Source of the DNA: Epiperipatus broadwayi
Lineage: Eukaryota > Onychophora > Udeonychophora > Euonychophora > Peripatidae
Direction of reading: 5' to 3'
DNA length: 64,000 nucleotides
Assembly (NCBI GenBank): GCA_028023455.1
Contig: JAQFVV010006215.1
Coordinates: 10,437,950-10,501,949, forward strand
The notes beneath the pieces were generated by a model. It had not been told where the DNA came from and searched no databases. It saw nothing but the letters and a program-made list of their open reading frames with translations. The position numbers and the translations under genes were made by a program. Below are positions 37,147 to 49,142 of the stretch, piece after piece. The first letter of the stretch is position 1, and every line of letters starts with the position of its first letter.

Positions 37147-37740
37147 CTATTGTTAACAGTTGAATGTATTTGGAATATTTAAATAAAGTTAAATTTCTCT
37201 GAAGATATTCAATATTTATATTAGATGATGGAAATAGTTTAATATAAAAATACAAATGATTTCTTTCTTTTTTATATGCAGATGAACAAATATTTACAAA
37301 TTTGAATTACAAATAAAAACGAAGAGAAAAATCAATACTATATTATTTATCATAACAGTGGATAACATGGTCTCGATAATTTTATAATTAAATTCCAGGA
37401 TTTTTTTCCCACTTACAAAAACTTTACATTAGAATAAATAATACTATTTTGCACAGATTAATCACATTCTAGAATAGTAGAACAAATTTATTAATTTATT
37501 TTATGGTCAGTTTTATATGAGAGATAACATTCAAATATTAAACAGTATAAGCAATTTCAGTCATTGCCATTTTTTAGAAAAATATTTTTTTTCTCTCTCT
37601 TTTTTTTTTGTCAGTCATTTATGATAAATAGTTGAATTTCTAATGATTTTAAGGAGCAGAATAATTTAGGCCTATCAAATATGTAATGCTAAGAATATAA
37701 ACTTATTCATGGAATAAACAAATCCAAATATTATACTATA

Positions 37741-37912
37741 ATTGACAAATTAGATTCCCAAAGAATTGTTTAAATAAACTTATAAATAATGCTCATCTTT
37801 TGTTATATCAATGCCGATCTATCTGAGGAAAATAGATTGGCATTGATGTAACAAAAGGTGAGCATTATTTACAAGTTCATTTAAATAATTTTTCAGGGAT
37901 CTAGTTTGTGAA
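37741..37912. repeat. 170-bp foldback element
   Basis: TTTAAATAAACTTATAAATA, ATGCTCATCTTTTGTTA and ATCAATGCCGATCTAT on the left are mirrored at 37827-37912 by ATAGATTGGCATTGATG, TAACAAAAGGTGAGCAT and TATTTACAAGTTCATTTAAA. The outermost AATTGACAAATTAGATTCCC mirrors GGGATCTAGTTTGTGAATT. The loop is about 11 nt (CTGAGGAAA). It is a compact palindrome without an ORF, likely a miniature element. Confidence 0.75.
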
Positions 37913-39864
37913 TTATCTTAGTAATATATTTGAACTTGTTTGTTCTATTAATAGGTTTATAATTGAATTTATGTGATCACTATCAAAATTCAATAATTCA
38001 TATAACATTACAATTTTTAATGTGCAAGATTTAGATGGGATTTTTTGGCTATGACTTCTTATAAATGTTTGTGTAAAAAAAGACAGTTGTGTTCATTGTC
38101 CAGGATATATTAAATAAACCTGATTTGTGGTTGATTAAATACTAAATTTAAACAAAATAACGAGAATTCTTGTGGTGTCTTTATTAATTTGGTATAGAGC
38201 CTTTATTTTCATCAAAAACTGTTTGCATCCTACTTTATTTAAAATTCTATAATATTTATAATATCTAGAGGAACATTGAATCATGAAGAAAAGCCTCAAA
38301 TTTTTCTAGAGATGTCAGAGAAAAATATGTCATATTATTCAAGAATGTTCCTCAAATGCTCAATAATTAAATCTGATGATTGTGAAGGATATGAAAAATG
38401 TGTAATTATTATCAGCAGCACATTTCACAAAATAATGTTGTGTTGTCTGTATGAATTACATTATTATATTGTTTGGGAAAAGATTTGTACTGTGAAATGA
38501 ACTTGCTGCTATGCAGCCATGAAAATAATGATTGGATCAATACCATGTCATGACTATCCAAATTATGATACTTTCACTACCATATTTTACACTTAGAAAA
38601 ATGTAGCTTCATTGATAATCATTTTTTGATGATCACTGGATATCCAATCATATGATACACTCTTAGTTTTTATGCTTGTGACATTACTTATGTGTATTAC
38701 ATGATTAACTTCAGAAACTAATGGCTTTAAAATAACAGCTCTATTATAAATATTCTGTTTTTGAATCACACTCTAAATTGTTTTAACAAACACAAAATTA
38801 TTCAGATGTGTACTGATTTCTTAAGTGATATGTTTTTGGCTATCGTCCTTTTTTAATATCTCGTATTAAGTATTAATTTTCTAAACAAAAGAAAAGATCA
38901 AAAATTCTGCTAGATTTTGTTTTTCCATCCTAATAAAAGCATTCATCATCTTGAAACTTTCAATCCTAAAATATTTTTTATCTTAAGCAGCGTAGAAATT
39001 AAAATTCTGGCTAATTAGGCATTTTACATTTTATCTCTTTTAAATTCATATTTATTGAACATTTCTTCTCATAGATATATGAAATTTACATCAATTTCTA
39101 CTCAAATACTTTTTGTCACCTTTTTAGAGTTTTATCTATAAAATAAATGTTATGATGACATATATTTTTTTACTATGTGACATTACATTATTATGGCAAT
39201 TGTTTCGACTATATTGCCCAACCTCTATTTGTATTTGTGTGTCTCTATTGAAAGCTTGGCTTAACAATTTTAACATCTTATTAATGGGTACCCACTTTTG
39301 TGGAGTATTTTATGTTTCACCAAAGTTTAAATATTTTATTATATATATACACATTCCTTTTTGTTTGTAAACATAACTATTTTTATAACATATCAATGTA
39401 ATTATTTAATTTGTTAATTAGATCACTAATATTTAATTATTAATTTTTAAGATATAATTTATTTATGCAGATATTTTTTTAAATTAATAATTATAAATTA
39501 TCTGCTTGTTATTTCTTTTTATTTATTCACTCAGCATCATTAGTGGCACCCACTTGCAAATGAGTATGTTCATTCCAAATCCATAAGAAAAAAAAGATAG
39601 AAAAATTTAAAAATAGTAGTAACAATACATTGGAGCATGCCCCACCTTAACATCTTTAAAATCTTGATGCCCTCCCCCCCCCTTCCCCCTATGACATATA
39701 ATTCTTAATAGTCAAAAAATGAACTCTTATTCACATGGAGGAAGCCTAAAAAGCCATTAACGAAAAGACACTTGAAGTACAATGGAGTTTCAAACCATTT
39801 AACTTGCTTCACATAACAATTGAGAGATAAGGAATAAAGGTTTTCTAAACAGAAAAAGTACTGT

Positions 39865-40004
39865 GAAGAAGATGGTGTAGAAAGAGGGAAAATTCAGTTA
39901 AAAAGAAGAAGATGGTGTAGAAAGAGGGAAAATTCAGTTAAAAATTAATATTTTTGATTAGCCCCACCCTCTTTTGGGGTGTGTGCTTTACCTTGAGAAC
40001 CACT
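39865..40004. repeat. 40-bp tandem duplication beside a hAT-like terminal sequence
   Basis: GAAGAAGATGGTGTAGAAAG plus AGGGAAAATTCAGTTAAA is present twice with a period of 40 bp. Downstream, TTGGGGTGTGTGCTTTACC and TTGAGAACCACTG end in the complement of CAGTGGTTCTCAA, a terminal sequence common in hAT elements. The matching left end was not clearly found (AGTGGCACCCA near 39551 is a weak candidate). An element of about 450 bp is therefore possible but unproven. Confidence 0.4.
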
Positions 40005-42815
40005 GCATTAGAGACAAGTCTTATAATGACCATGCAAATCAATCCATGAATCATGAATACATTCTCATATATTGGTTTTTTATACCTTACTATATTATCT
40101 TTTTAATTTTTTCTGAAGCGAATTTACTTTTTAAAATACTTCAATACCTTGCCTAATTGTAATTTTCCAATGTATTTTACATCTTTCTAATGAAAACTAT
40201 CAATACTCTATTTTTTAAAACTATCTTTATAAAGAATTTCATAAATTCTTCACAAGTTATTTTTTTAGGAAATCTGCTCTGTTTATTTATTTTATATGAT
40301 TATTAAATATAAATATGATTTTACAATAATAGATTGTAAATCACATTCAGTAGGTTAAAAAATATATTATTATGATCTTACCGTTGTATTTTTAGAATCT
40401 CAAGTAGCTTGCTTAAATTAAATTTTTTTAGTACTTTTATGTTGTGTAGGTAGAAATTCAGATATCACTTCCACGCAGTAAAATTGCAATACCAGCATAT
40501 TAGAATTTGTGCTGCATTTCTCAAACAACTACCATCATGTTAAATTGATTCACAATCTCAAGTTGAAGTTCATCTCTTCAAGATAAAAAATTGCTTAAGA
40601 TTTTGATTCCATTAGCAGCTGATAAAGAATTTTTTTTTTCCTACATTATAATAAATCAAAATCTTTACAGGTTGCATTTAGAAATTTCTGTAGATTATTT
40701 GAATTTGCAAGGATATCATATTTATCAGAACACTGAACATCCATCATCAAACTTGTATCATATTTTGATGGCTGATTCATGAAGCTTTTATAAACATTTT
40801 CAAAAGATTCTTGTCACGAATTGCAAAATAAAGTTGAAATTAATATTGATCTTTGTTTAAAATTACTTTTTTTTCAAATGCTTCAGATTTTCTACCAGCA
40901 AAATTATTTCTTCCTCCATAGTTTAAATAAATTTCAGTAAATAGCCAACTAATTTTAAATATTGCCACATATTTGTTTGATAAATTGTGTTAAATGCCTT
41001 GAACTAATGAATAAAAGCAATATATAAATTACTTTTTTATTTGCAATATATATATACACACACTTTTTTGCCAACAAAAACTGAGTTAACAGTGTTTTTT
41101 AATTCTCTAAAACCACATTGAGTCTATAATTGGAAGCAATCAAATAAATTCTTGAACATATCTTTGCTATACAGGAATCACAATAATATTCAACAATAAT
41201 CTAGCTTTGTTCTTTTTATTTTTATAAATTGAAATAATGTGAGCATTTTAAGGTCAGGTGGCAGAATTTAATGAATCTTTCCTTTATATTCCTAAATTCT
41301 ATTAGTTTTGAGCTAATATTTTATTATTATACTGTGTATTTTTAAAACTTCTCAAGCACTTAAAGACATGTAGTTGCAAATAGCACATTCGATCTAAATT
41401 AATAGGTAAGATGGATTTATTTTTAAATATTGTCATCTCAGTTTTTATATTATTAGCACAAATATGATGAAAATATTCTCCACTTGTTTAAAATATTGTT
41501 ATCATATGCTTGCGAACTTTACATTTCATTTATTGTCTAAAGTAGAAAATCCCCCCCCCCTTTTTTTTTTTAAATGAAATCTCTAATAGAGTCATTGTCA
41601 AAGAAACAGTTTGAATTCTTTTGTTTAGCTGGCTCACAAAAAGACATTTTATATACATAACACATTTCTTAAATAAATCCCATGTCAAAGTAATGATGAC
41701 AATGTTCAGATTTTAATAATTGTCAAAATTTAGTATATAGTAAATCTTTCTAAAAAATGAATATCAAATTTTTTATGAATATTATTAGAATATAACATAT
41801 TTTTTAAAACCACTATTATTTTAATCTTGGATTATACTAGTCTATGATTTTCCATCAGTTTGTAATTTGCATATGCTTTTGTAACATTAACTTTTTTTTT
41901 TTTGCATTCAGAACTCCTAATTATAATTTAATATATTAGATGTTATTGTTTTGCACATGAATGCATCCTATTTATAATAATTTTTTTGATATTGATTATT
42001 GGGCATAAACATTGTCTTCATAATGGTTCAGTTGTAGCAAGCCATTAAAATTCATAATACCAATATTATTATTTTTAATAAATTAAGGCCAGTGTGTCTT
42101 AAAGTTTACATGAAGAAAAATTATTTCTTTTAATGGTATTGATGTAATAATATTTGATCTAATATACAATGAAAGCTTTCTTTCTTTGAACTCTGAATCT
42201 AACATTGAAAAGCTAAGCACTAATAAAATGGGCACATATCTCATAGTATTTAATTTATGTTAAAATCATTAGTCTTTTATTTATATTTTTAGAACTTCCA
42301 TGAATTGTTAAGATGAAATTAGACTTCATAATAAATCCAATATTGTAATGAAAAATTTCAAGCTAATATTAGAGTAGTTGCTTTTTATTAGTTATTATAA
42401 CATGTTCCAATTTTTGCCATTGTTTTTTTTTAAATCATTTATTTATTTTTATATATTATGAATTTATTATTTTTTGTACAATTCATAAATACATATTTGT
42501 TGTTTTCTTATTTTGTCTGAATTTTGATTAATATTTTTTTCTAATTTATAAGAATTATTGCTTTGAGGGTATATATTATAATGACAGCATAGATGGTGGA
42601 AATGAAAAGAATGATGGCAAGGACTTTATTTTAATTATTCTAAGCATATTCAGTTTACCAAATAATATTATATTTATAAATGAGATCACAGCAAGATTTA
42701 AGTTGTTTAAAAACAGTAAAAGAAACTGTCCAAAAATTTTAATTTTAATAAATTGTATATACAGTATTAGCAAAAAAACAACCAAAACATAAATCTATTT
42801 TAGAACATTGAAAAT

Positions 42816-42906
42816 GAATATTAGAGTTTTTTAATATGAATGATTGATTATTTTAATATTGAGAATAAGAGTTTTCTAATATGATTGATTGATTATTTTA
42901 TATATT
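42816..42906 (+). repeat. 45-bp tandem duplication
   Basis: GAATATTAGAGTTTTTTAAT followed by ATGAATGATTGATTATTTTA is repeated immediately as GAGAATAAGAGTTTTCTAAT and ATGATTGATTGATTATTTTA. This is a simple replication-slippage duplication. Confidence 0.7.
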
Positions 42907-44693
42907 AAAAAAAAAAATTGTAAACTTCTTAAATAGTAAACAAATTGCTATGAAGTTATTTTATTTTAAAACTCATTTCTATTTACTAATATAATAAAGG
43001 TAGTAAATTTAATTTAAAATAGTGTTTTTTACTCATCTTTCATTTTATCACTTTTATTATATAAATAATAATAATAAAGGAATATCTATCTAGTTAGTGA
43101 TTAATATAGAATTACACAGATGGAGATATCTATGATAGATGTTGAATAATAAATCTCATCAAATTTCTCTTAATATATAATAAAGAATATTTACATTTAA
43201 CCTCTATTTTGTATTTCCTTTTATATTATGCATCACAATTACTTCTCCTTTTTTATCCTTGAATAGCTTTGTAACTGCACTAACTTTATAATTAGTTTTC
43301 AAATAATAAATTGATTAATTAATTTTTATAATTTTTAACAAATTTAATTCATCATACAAGGCATGAAAACATTTATAACCTTTTCACATAGTATTAAACT
43401 CAAATGAACAATTATACAGGTTATATTTTTAAATCTGATTGTAATTATCATTGTTTTGATTATAAAAAAAAGCTTTTTCGTATGAAACTATATGTAATAA
43501 TTTTCTACACAGTTCTTCAAATAGCAAAGCTGTCATTTAAAGACCAAGTAAATAATCATAATGCTATGTTATCGATAGTAGTATATTTTAATATATTATT
43601 AATAAAATATTTTATTAAGAAAAATGTTACCATTGAACACTTATTTATTTTTATTTTGAATATAAGATAAATTAATAGTAAACAATTACCACAATTATTT
43701 CTTTATATATATTGAATTGATATAATATTTTATCTGATTATAATCATCATCATTTAATAGCAGATTAAAATGGGGGAGGGGAGTAGCACAGCAAATATAT
43801 TTATTTTGGAGACAAGCTAGATAAGGCATGGGAAAGATGAACTATTTAAACATAATAAAATAAAATATATAATTACTAGTAATTAACTCATAACACTAAT
43901 AGGTAAGCATGTATTATATTATGCATAAATATATGTGTGCATGAATAATTATTATTTATATATTATAAAAAATATACATTTTAATGATTATTTAAAATAT
44001 TTTATTAGTTAATTTTCAATATTGATGAATGTAATGTAAATTATTTTAAAAAGATAATAATAATAATATTAATTAATATTTTAATTTTCTAAAGCACTAA
44101 ATAAAATTTGTTAATTTTATATGCACAATGTTATTATTTTCTAAAAATAAATAACTTAGAGATTTGTATTGTCATTTGTTGGAAAATTGAAAACAGAATC
44201 ATCTGCAACTAGGAAGTAAAAATGGCTTCCATGGCCAGTTAAAACATCAAGATTTCTATTTAGATATGTAAGCAAATCCTAAGTGTCTCCTTGATGAATT
44301 AAATTAACTATAAGGAATTCTAACTCTCTACAACTTGATTAATATTTAAATGGATTTGTGTGCAAAGTGTTTTAACAGCAAATGTTTAAATGAAATTCAA
44401 ATCTTCAACCAGGATTCTATTATTAGGGTTCATAGTCAACAGTCAGAGAATATTAGAGCTCCAAAGGATAACAATCCAAGAATATTTTACTAATGATAAT
44501 AAAGATCAATCAAATTAAAATTAAACTTTTTTTTTAAAAGACATTGTACATAATTACAATGATTTAATCTATAACCTTTAATAAACTGTCTTAGACTTAA
44601 TTATCTTTGTGTATAGAAAATATTGAATTTAAATTAATTATGGTTGGTTATATTTTAAAGTATTTTATAAATAACATATATATATATATATAA

Positions 44694-45735
44694 TGGCTGC
44701 AGAAAAGAGTTTGCTATTAACTGAAAGGAGACCTTTTTATTCCTCTTGGAAGCCCTTTTTATTCCTCTTGGAAGCCTTAAAGGAACCGAGCAGGGAAAAT
44801 TCCTAATATCCACTTCATACGTTCTTGTCATTGCAGCTGTTATTACTATGTGATCATTCATATAGTATATGAACATGGATGGGCTGCTCACCAACACACA
44901 TTAGCCAGCATTGTGAGTTTATTGGCTTTTTGCCTCTGAGTTTAAGATCAAGAAACACCGTAGTCTTTCTTCTCAGTTTCCTGATAAGGCAGAATGAATG
45001 TATGTGTAAATGATAAATATTTTTCCAATAGATATATACAATCATGACAGACAAAAATAAATCATGGTCCTTATTCCCAAGAGGCTGTAAAGTTACCAAC
45101 CAAGGCAGCAATTGGTGGCCGAAGGCAGATGATGCTAAGAATCCCCCGATTGTGAACCCAAACTGCCATTTAATGATGACTTTTTATTTAGGTACTTACA
45201 ACTGCAGATCACTTTCAAATGAAGGAATATTGCAAAAATTAGAAGAAGAAATGTCTTATATTAAATGGGACATTATTGGACTTTGTGAAGTTAGGAGAAA
45301 AGGTGAAGGGACCATTGATTTAAAAAGTGGGCATGTACTCTACTGTAAAGGCACAAATATTGGAAATATAAGTGGAGTAGAATTCATTATAAATAAAAAG
45401 TGGAAGAATAACATTGTGGAGATTGATGGTGTATCAGACACAGTGGCAAGATTAGTTTTACAATTTAATAGCAGATACCAAATGCAGATAATTCAGGTTT
45501 ATGCCCCAACAAGTTCTCATAGTGATGAAGTAGTAGTAGATTTTTATATGGATGTAAAAAAGGCTTTTGATCAGAGTAAACGACATTTTAAAATTGTTAT
45601 GGAAGACTTTAATGCTAGAATTGGTAAACAAATGAAAGATGAGAATGCTGTAGGTAATTTTGGTTATGGTAATAGAAATGAGAGAGGACACCTTATGGAA
45701 TTTGCAGAAAAACTTTATGTTGAAACAGTCGATCT
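44694..45735 (+). mobile_element. RTE-like LINE, copy 2, 3'-truncated, endonuclease ORF open
   Basis: This copy is homologous to the relic at 19409-21665 but much better preserved. A frame from ATG 45044 stays open through 45868. It shows the exonuclease-endonuclease-phosphatase fold expected of RTE/BovB-type LINEs: LGTYNCRSLS (Asn), DIIGLCEVRRKGEG (catalytic Glu), VSDTVARLVLQFN, IIQVYAPTSS (Tyr) and MEDFNARIG (Asp/Asn pair, with GD replaced by ED). The terminal SDH motif and the whole RT are missing because homology stops near 45735. In the 5' leader, TTTTTATTCCTCTTGGAAGC is duplicated in tandem (44732-44775). Confidence 0.82.
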
Positions 45736-46647
45736 TAGTTCAAGATCGAGGTTCACTGTTCTACCACAACCCACCTTTCATCCTGCTTCTTTTTTTTTGT
45801 CACATGTATATAAACTTATACGTATATTTCTGAGAAGTGTCTATAAAAGTTATAAATATAAATTTTAAATAAAAATTCTTTACTTATTTTAATATTAATG
45901 TCTCTAGATGCAACTCAGATATATACATATATTAACAGAGCTTTTATATATATAAAAGCACAAACAAATATTGTAAATAATTTTGTATTTTTTTTCTTAA
46001 TTATATTTTATTTATTTCATAAATATTTTGCTTCATATAACTACATAAAATTCAAGATGTAAAATGCAACCACTAACTGTCCAAGAGTAATTAAAGGGGT
46101 GGGAACATTAGTTTGTTTCATGATTTTAAAAGGAATTTTTAAATCAAAGTTAATGAAGATAAGTTAACTGTTAACATTTTTATCAAATCTATTTCCAATC
46201 TGGAAATTGATTTGAATTTATTTTTGGACAGTTATCTAGTGATTGCATCTCCAATAACAATAGAGAAAATATTTCTGTAAATTAAAGAAGTTAAGAAGTT
46301 TAATTAAAAACATTCTTTGAATAACTCAAAACTGGTATAAATAGGGCTGAAAATCTATTGTGAGAGTTTGGTCAATAGTCGCTAGCCGATTCCACATCTA
46401 TTTGATTTTTGAAATAGTTTTAAGTAGAGGGGCCTAAGCCACATTCTCCTTTATCTTCAGCCTGACTTTTCACCCTGCAGAGATATAGTTCCTACTGCTC
46501 AAGAATGCCCATGCCATCAAAGAACCGCCGAGGCCAAGAAACATATTTTAAATCAAAGAATATCGCCTGCCACAGAAGATTCGTTCCCACTTCATCCTAT
46601 AGAGTCATGAGATAACAAGTCTAAAGTCATTACAATTGTATTACATA
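45736..46647. other. Unassigned sequence between LINE and palindrome
   Basis: TCGATCTTAGTTCAAGATCG at 45730-45749 is a small palindrome at the LINE break point. A less AT-rich block at 46370-46620 (GGGGCCTAAGCC, AAGAACCGCCGAGGCCAAG) looks like part of another repeat. Its continuation may be at 48050-48130, split by the palindrome. No coding sequence was recognised. Confidence 0.4.
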
Positions 46648-46698
46648 TGTTATATATAGAGTAAGTTAAAAACAAACTCTTATGAAGCTTCAAAAATA

Positions 46699-46753
46699 CC
46701 CTCAACCTCAGACCGTGGTTTCTGCCTCTAGCGTCATCAGTGAGGTGCTAGGG
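46699..46753 (-). ncRNA. Type I hammerhead ribozyme, family A copy 1
   Basis: Minus strand: outer stem I CCCTAGC, inner stem I ACCTCA, core CTGATGA, stem II GCT/GGC around AGA (flanked by a C-A mismatch), GAA, stem III ACC/GGT around AC, C at the cleavage site, then TGAGGT pairing perfectly with ACCTCA, and GAGGG pairing with CCCT. All conserved core positions are present. This is one of the two copies with an intact stem III. Confidence 0.75.
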
Positions 46754-47067
46754 AATAAAAATACTAGAACTAGTCCAGCATTTTATCAATGCCTAACTAT
46801 TGAGAAGAAAATCTGAAACTTTCAGACATTTAAATGTCCAAAAATCCAGCTATCTAACTCAAATAGCAGTATGGGACTGAACTAAGTTCAGATACACCAT
46901 ATATTAATAGCTCTAACAATATAAAATCGCCAAAGCATTAATAGCAAAAAACTAAAATTAAATTGATAAAAAATCAAGTCAGATGACCTAATTTTAATAA
47001 AGCTCCTATTTACAAATGTTATATATAGAGTAAGTTAAAAACAAACTCTTATGAAGCTTCAAAAATA

Positions 47068-47122
47068 CCCTCAACCTCAGATTGCGGTTTCTGCCTCTAG
47101 CATCATCAGTGAGGTGCTAGGG
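47068..47122 (-). ncRNA. Hammerhead ribozyme, family A copy 2, stem III broken
   Basis: The layout is that of copy 1 at 369 bp distance, with intact CTGATGA, GAAA and six-pair stem I. Stem III is weakened: ACC now faces AAT around GC, leaving only the closing A-T pair. The base after the core is T (TGCTAGAGGCA), the variant shared with copy 4. Confidence 0.68.
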
Positions 47123-47507
47123 AATAAAAATACTAGAACTAGTCCAGCATTTTATCAATGCCTAACTATTGAGAAGAAAATCTGAAACTTTCCGACATTT
47201 AAATGTCCAAAAATCCAGCTATCTAACTCAAATAGCAGTATGGGACTGAACTAAGTTCAGATACACCATATATTAATAGCTCTAGCAATATAAAATCGCC
47301 AATTTTAGTTTTTTTGCTATTAATGCTTTGGCGATTTTATATTGCTAGAGCTATTAATATATGGTGTATCTGAACTTAGTTCAGTCCCATACTGCTATTT
47401 GAGTTAGATAGCTGGATTTTTGGACATTTAAATGTCTGAAAGTTTCAGATTTTCTTCTCAATAGTTAGGCATTGATAAAATGCTGGACTAGTTCTAGTAT
47501 TTTTATT

Positions 47508-47562
47508 CCCTAGCACCTCACTGATGACGCTAGAGGCAGAAACCGCGGTCTGAGGTTGAGGG
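47508..47562 (+). ncRNA. Type I hammerhead ribozyme, family A copy 3, best preserved
   Basis: CTGATGA at 47521-47527, stem II GCT-AGA-GGC, GAA at 47539-47541, stem III ACC-GC-GGT, C at 47550 as the predicted cleavage position and TGAGGT at 47551-47556 pairing fully with ACCTCA at 47515-47520. An internal loop separates this from the outer pairing of CCCT with GAGGG. ACCGCGGT is self-complementary, so two molecules could form a double hammerhead. It lies in the sense orientation of the ARID4 intron. Confidence 0.78.
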
Positions 47563-47876
47563 TATTTTTGAAGCTTCATAAGAGTTTGTTTTTAACTTAC
47601 TCTATATATAACATTTGTTAATAGGAGCTTTATTAAAATTAGGTCATCTGACTTGATTTTTTATCAATTTAATTTTAGTTTTTTGCTATTAATGCTTTGG
47701 CGATTTTATATTGCTAGAGCTATTAATATATGGTGTATCTGAACTTAGTTCAGTCTCATACTGCTATTTGAGTTAGATAGCTCGATTTTTGGACATTTAA
47801 ATGTCTGAAAGTTTCAGATTTTCTTCTCAATAGTTAGGCATTGATAAAATGCTGGACTAGTTCTAGCATTTTTATT

Positions 47877-47931
47877 CCCTAGCACCTCACTGATGATGCT
47901 AGAGGCAGAAACCGCGATCTGAGGTTGAGGG
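47877..47931 (+). ncRNA. Hammerhead ribozyme, family A copy 4
   Basis: CTGATGA at 47890-47896, the T variant stem II segment, GAAACC at 47908, GATC with one stem III mismatch, cleavage C at 47919 and TGAGGT restoring stem I. The spacing from copy 3 is 369 bp. It lies in the sense orientation of ARID4. Confidence 0.7.
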
Positions 47932-48047
47932 TATTTTTGAAGCTTCATAAGAGTTTGTTTTTAACTTACTCTATATATAACATTTGTAAATAGGAGCTTT
48001 ATTAAAATTAGGTCATCTGACTTGATTTTTTATCAATTGTATTACAT

Positions 48048-49142
48048 GTATCCTAATTCTTTAAAATTAATGTTTTCTGTATATTGAATCTCTTTTGACT
48101 CGCTAATCGGCGAGTATGTTAAATTAATAATTATTTTCTCTGTATCGATTCTATCTAAATTAATATCACTGTAAAACTTTTTATCCAACTCACGCTTCTT
48201 ATTATTTTTATAATTTAATGCGGTTATAATTTATTTTTAATGATATTTTTATATTTTTCACCTAATTTTATTTGTAAATGCCAATCAAACCCAGTCTTAC
48301 GAACTTCTATATCCCGCTGTGGAATAGAAGGGGAGGGGGAATTAATGAGTTCTTGTTATTTATTTCTAAATAACTCTTAAGATTTAGTTTGTATTTTAAA
48401 TGAATACATGCTTCTAAAAAATATTTTATCATAAGTTTATACTAAATGTATAAATACTTTTCAATCTGGGGTGGATATTGGTGTCCGTTAATTTTATTGG
48501 TTTCTTTATTGATCATCATCACGAAAAAGGCTGGCCACCTTATTCTATTTTGTTATTTGCATTTTTAAGTGCGTGAATTTTAGTTTTTTTTTTATATATG
48601 TTAAAGAAAGTAGTGATTCAAGAAGGAGGAGCAATGCATGCTTCTTTAATTATGGTTTTAACTTCCGATAAATGACTCTCTTACACAGATCCTTATTTTA
48701 ACATATTATGCATATGTTAAACCACTTAAGGCTAAATATAACAATCATCTGGATGCACATCCTTAAGTGTCAAAGTATCCATCATAAAAATAAATAATGC
48801 TGGCATATTGATACATGCTCATCATCATCAATGATCTGGCCATATGGTACCATTAATGTACAGGCCAACTATAACTTCATTTTTAATTAAAAAACAAAAT
48901 GCAGTGAATGGACTTTAAAAGTGACCCCCACATATAAATCAACCATTATTGCTCTAAACTAGCTGACAAATCAAGGGACCCTAGGGACTGATTGCTAACA
49001 AGAGAAAAATATAACAACTTATTCTACTTTAATTAAGTTTACTAGAATAATTTACAGATCCCTAAAACATTGTTGTAATGAAATTCAGTCACATACCCTG
49101 CCTATTTATAGAACAGATAACTGGAGAAATAAAACTGTAATA
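48048..49142. other. Intron stretch between palindrome and DNA transposon
   Basis: No gene was recognised. GACTCGCTAATCGGCGAGT at about 48097-48115 is a short hairpin. The block to about 48350 may be the second half of a repeat interrupted by the palindrome. Confidence 0.4.

Larger units (their letters stand above)
37913..44693. other. Large featureless intron stretch with minor duplications
   Basis: No exon was recognised. Two local tandem duplications are listed separately (39865-39944, 42816-42906). C-runs occur at 39673 and 41551. The remainder is AT-rich with no mobile element I can name. Confidence 0.5.
46648..48040. repeat. Hammerhead-monomer palindrome, two tandem copies each way (family A)
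   Basis: Four copies of a 369-bp monomer are arranged as two in minus orientation (about 46648-47013 and 47014-47300) followed by two in plus orientation (about 47301-47665 and 47666-48040). The inner left copy lacks about 80 bp. The turn is a 29-nt loop at 47301-47329 between ATATAAAATCGCC and its complement. Each monomer holds one hammerhead, with exact 369-bp spacing within each pair. CAATTGTATTACAT lies at both outer borders (46633-46646 and 48034-48047), consistent with a 9-14 bp target-site duplication. No ORF is present. The arrangement resembles Penelope-like/retrozyme insertions with tandem plus inverted terminal units. Confidence 0.88.

Noticed and set aside
46648-48040. CRISPR-like or satellite array reading of the repeated units
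   Set aside because: There are only four 369-bp units in head-on pairs with no spacers. The host is a eukaryote with spliced genes.
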